From Actinomycetota bacterium (GTDB lineage Bacteria > Actinomycetota > Actinomycetes > Nanopelagicales > Nanopelagicaceae), in the NCBI GenBank assembly GCA_947457445.1, contig CANGVO010000004.1, positions 1 through 20,065 on the forward strand: 20,065 nt of DNA, written 5' to 3'. Both the position numbers and the translations under genes were made by a program. Below, one piece after another: positions 19,480 through 20,065 of this stretch; position 1 is the stretch's first letter; each line of letters begins with the position of its first letter. A model generated the notes under the pieces. That model had not been told where the DNA came from and did not search any database. It saw only the letters and a list, made by a program, of their open reading frames with translations.

Positions 19480-20065
19480 AAATTAAGTCCAGGGCCAGCC
19501 CTCAAAACTAACGACGATCCGCGTACTCGTGATGCGGTCGCACGCTCGGTTCTGGAAAATGGGCCATCGACTGCCGCCGCCTTGAGCGAACGCCTTGGCC
19601 TTACATCTGCTGGCATTCGCCGCCACTTAGATCTTCTGGTTGCTGATTCAATTCTTGAGGCCCGAGAACCACGAATTTCTTCAACCCGAGGACGCGGTCG
19701 TCCATCAAAAGTATTTGTCATGACCGATTCTGGTCGTGAAAAGTTTGAACATTCTTATGATGATCTTGCTGTGGCTGCTTTGAAATTTATGTCGGCGCAA
19801 TCTGGTGAGCACCTCGTGGCAGCGTTCGCACAATCTCGCGCTGACGATATTGAACGTCAGGCCACCATCGCATTAGGTGCGAAAGCCAACAAAGTTGATG
19901 CTCTTGCAACATTTTTGAGTGAACAAGGTTATGCCGCTACTGCAGGGACCCGAGGTAATGGTGAAGAACTATGTCAACATCACTGTCCAATTGCACACGT
20001 CGCCGCAGAATTCCCACAACTATGCGAAGCCGAGACAGAAGTATTTTCTAAATTGCTAGGTACAC
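19477..20065 (+). CDS. sufR: SufR-type Fe-S sensing transcriptional regulator (3' end beyond window)
   Basis: Only the first 196 residues are visible; the frame is open to the right edge. The N-terminal winged helix (about 15-90) has TRDAVARSVLENGPSTAAAL, the recognition region LGLTSAGIRRHLDLLV and the wing RGRGRPSKVFVMTDSGREKF. The later part has the cysteine set C166, C170 and C183 in ELCQHHCPIAHVA and FPQLCEAE, the signature for the Fe-S ligands of SufR. In the family, SufR represses the sufBCD Fe-S assembly operon when its cluster is loaded. I expect suf genes just to the right, which cannot be seen. The start is GTG; there is no Shine-Dalgarno site, and a -10-like CACAAT 6 bases upstream suggests a leaderless mRNA. 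An inverted repeat overlaps the start. Confidence 0.9.
   Translation, partial: MKLSPGPALKTNDDPRTRDAVARSVLENGPSTAAALSERLGLTSAGIRRHLDLLVADSILEAREPRISSTRGRGRPSKVFVMTDSGREKFEHSYDDLAVAALKFMSAQSGEHLVAAFAQSRADDIERQATIALGAKANKVDALATFLSEQGYAATAGTRGNGEELCQHHCPIAHVAAEFPQLCEAETEVFSKLLGT

Noticed and set aside
19416..19721. 101-residue minus-strand frame opposite the start of sufR
   Set aside because: Arg/Ser-rich shadow of the sufR winged-helix region, and it would overlap the divergent promoter region.

Overview
The window is ordinary chromosomal core DNA from a low-to-mid GC actinobacterium (by eye in the high 40s percent GC). Actinobacterial markers are WhiA with its N-terminus [10 protein letters not shown], the sigma-binding protein RbpA, the actinobacterial gene order rapZ-yvcK-whiA-gap-pgk-tpiA-secG-rbpA, and a SufR-type regulator divergent from ctaA. 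The moderate GC, very tight packing and shortened carbon-metabolism cluster suggest a streamlined planktonic lineage such as the freshwater acI group (Ca. Planktophila / Nanopelagicus). That assignment is inference and was not tested by a search.

Layout. 1-720 is the 3' end of rpsA, closed by a strong UUCG-capped terminator (734-766). 805-8283 is a repair block on the plus strand, coaE-uvrB-uvrA-uvrC, with gaps of 9, 0 and 0 bases, so all three excinuclease subunits probably lie on one transcript. 8324-11140 is rapZ-yvcK-whiA, with an ATGA overlap between the first two. A 165-base gap then carries a probable terminator and a TACAAT -10 box. 11306-14325 is the glycolytic set gap-pgk-tpiA, followed by secG and rbpA (14390-14962).

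The minus strand takes over at 14963 with no base between the two facing stop codons. The operon ctaA-tkt-pgi reads right to left with a one-base TAATG overlap at both junctions. Divergent from ctaA is a truncated sufR (19477 to the right edge). The 70-base ctaA/sufR intergenic region holds candidate leaderless promoters for both genes and an inverted repeat over the sufR start that looks like an autoregulatory operator.

Function. The window combines translation (rpsA), CoA synthesis (coaE), nucleotide excision repair (uvrB, uvrA, uvrC), envelope and division control (rapZ, yvcK, whiA), lower and upper glycolysis with the non-oxidative pentose phosphate pathway (gap, pgk, tpiA, pgi, tkt), secretion (secG), RNA polymerase control (rbpA), heme A synthesis (ctaA) and Fe-S regulation (sufR). 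I found no mobile element, CRISPR array, tRNA, rRNA, pseudogene or foreign island, and no stretch over 300 bases lacks a gene. I see no convincing new biological system. The points worth following are regulatory (the sufR operator, leaderless starts, the zero-gap convergent junction) and the absence of genes normally found in the pentose phosphate and heme clusters.
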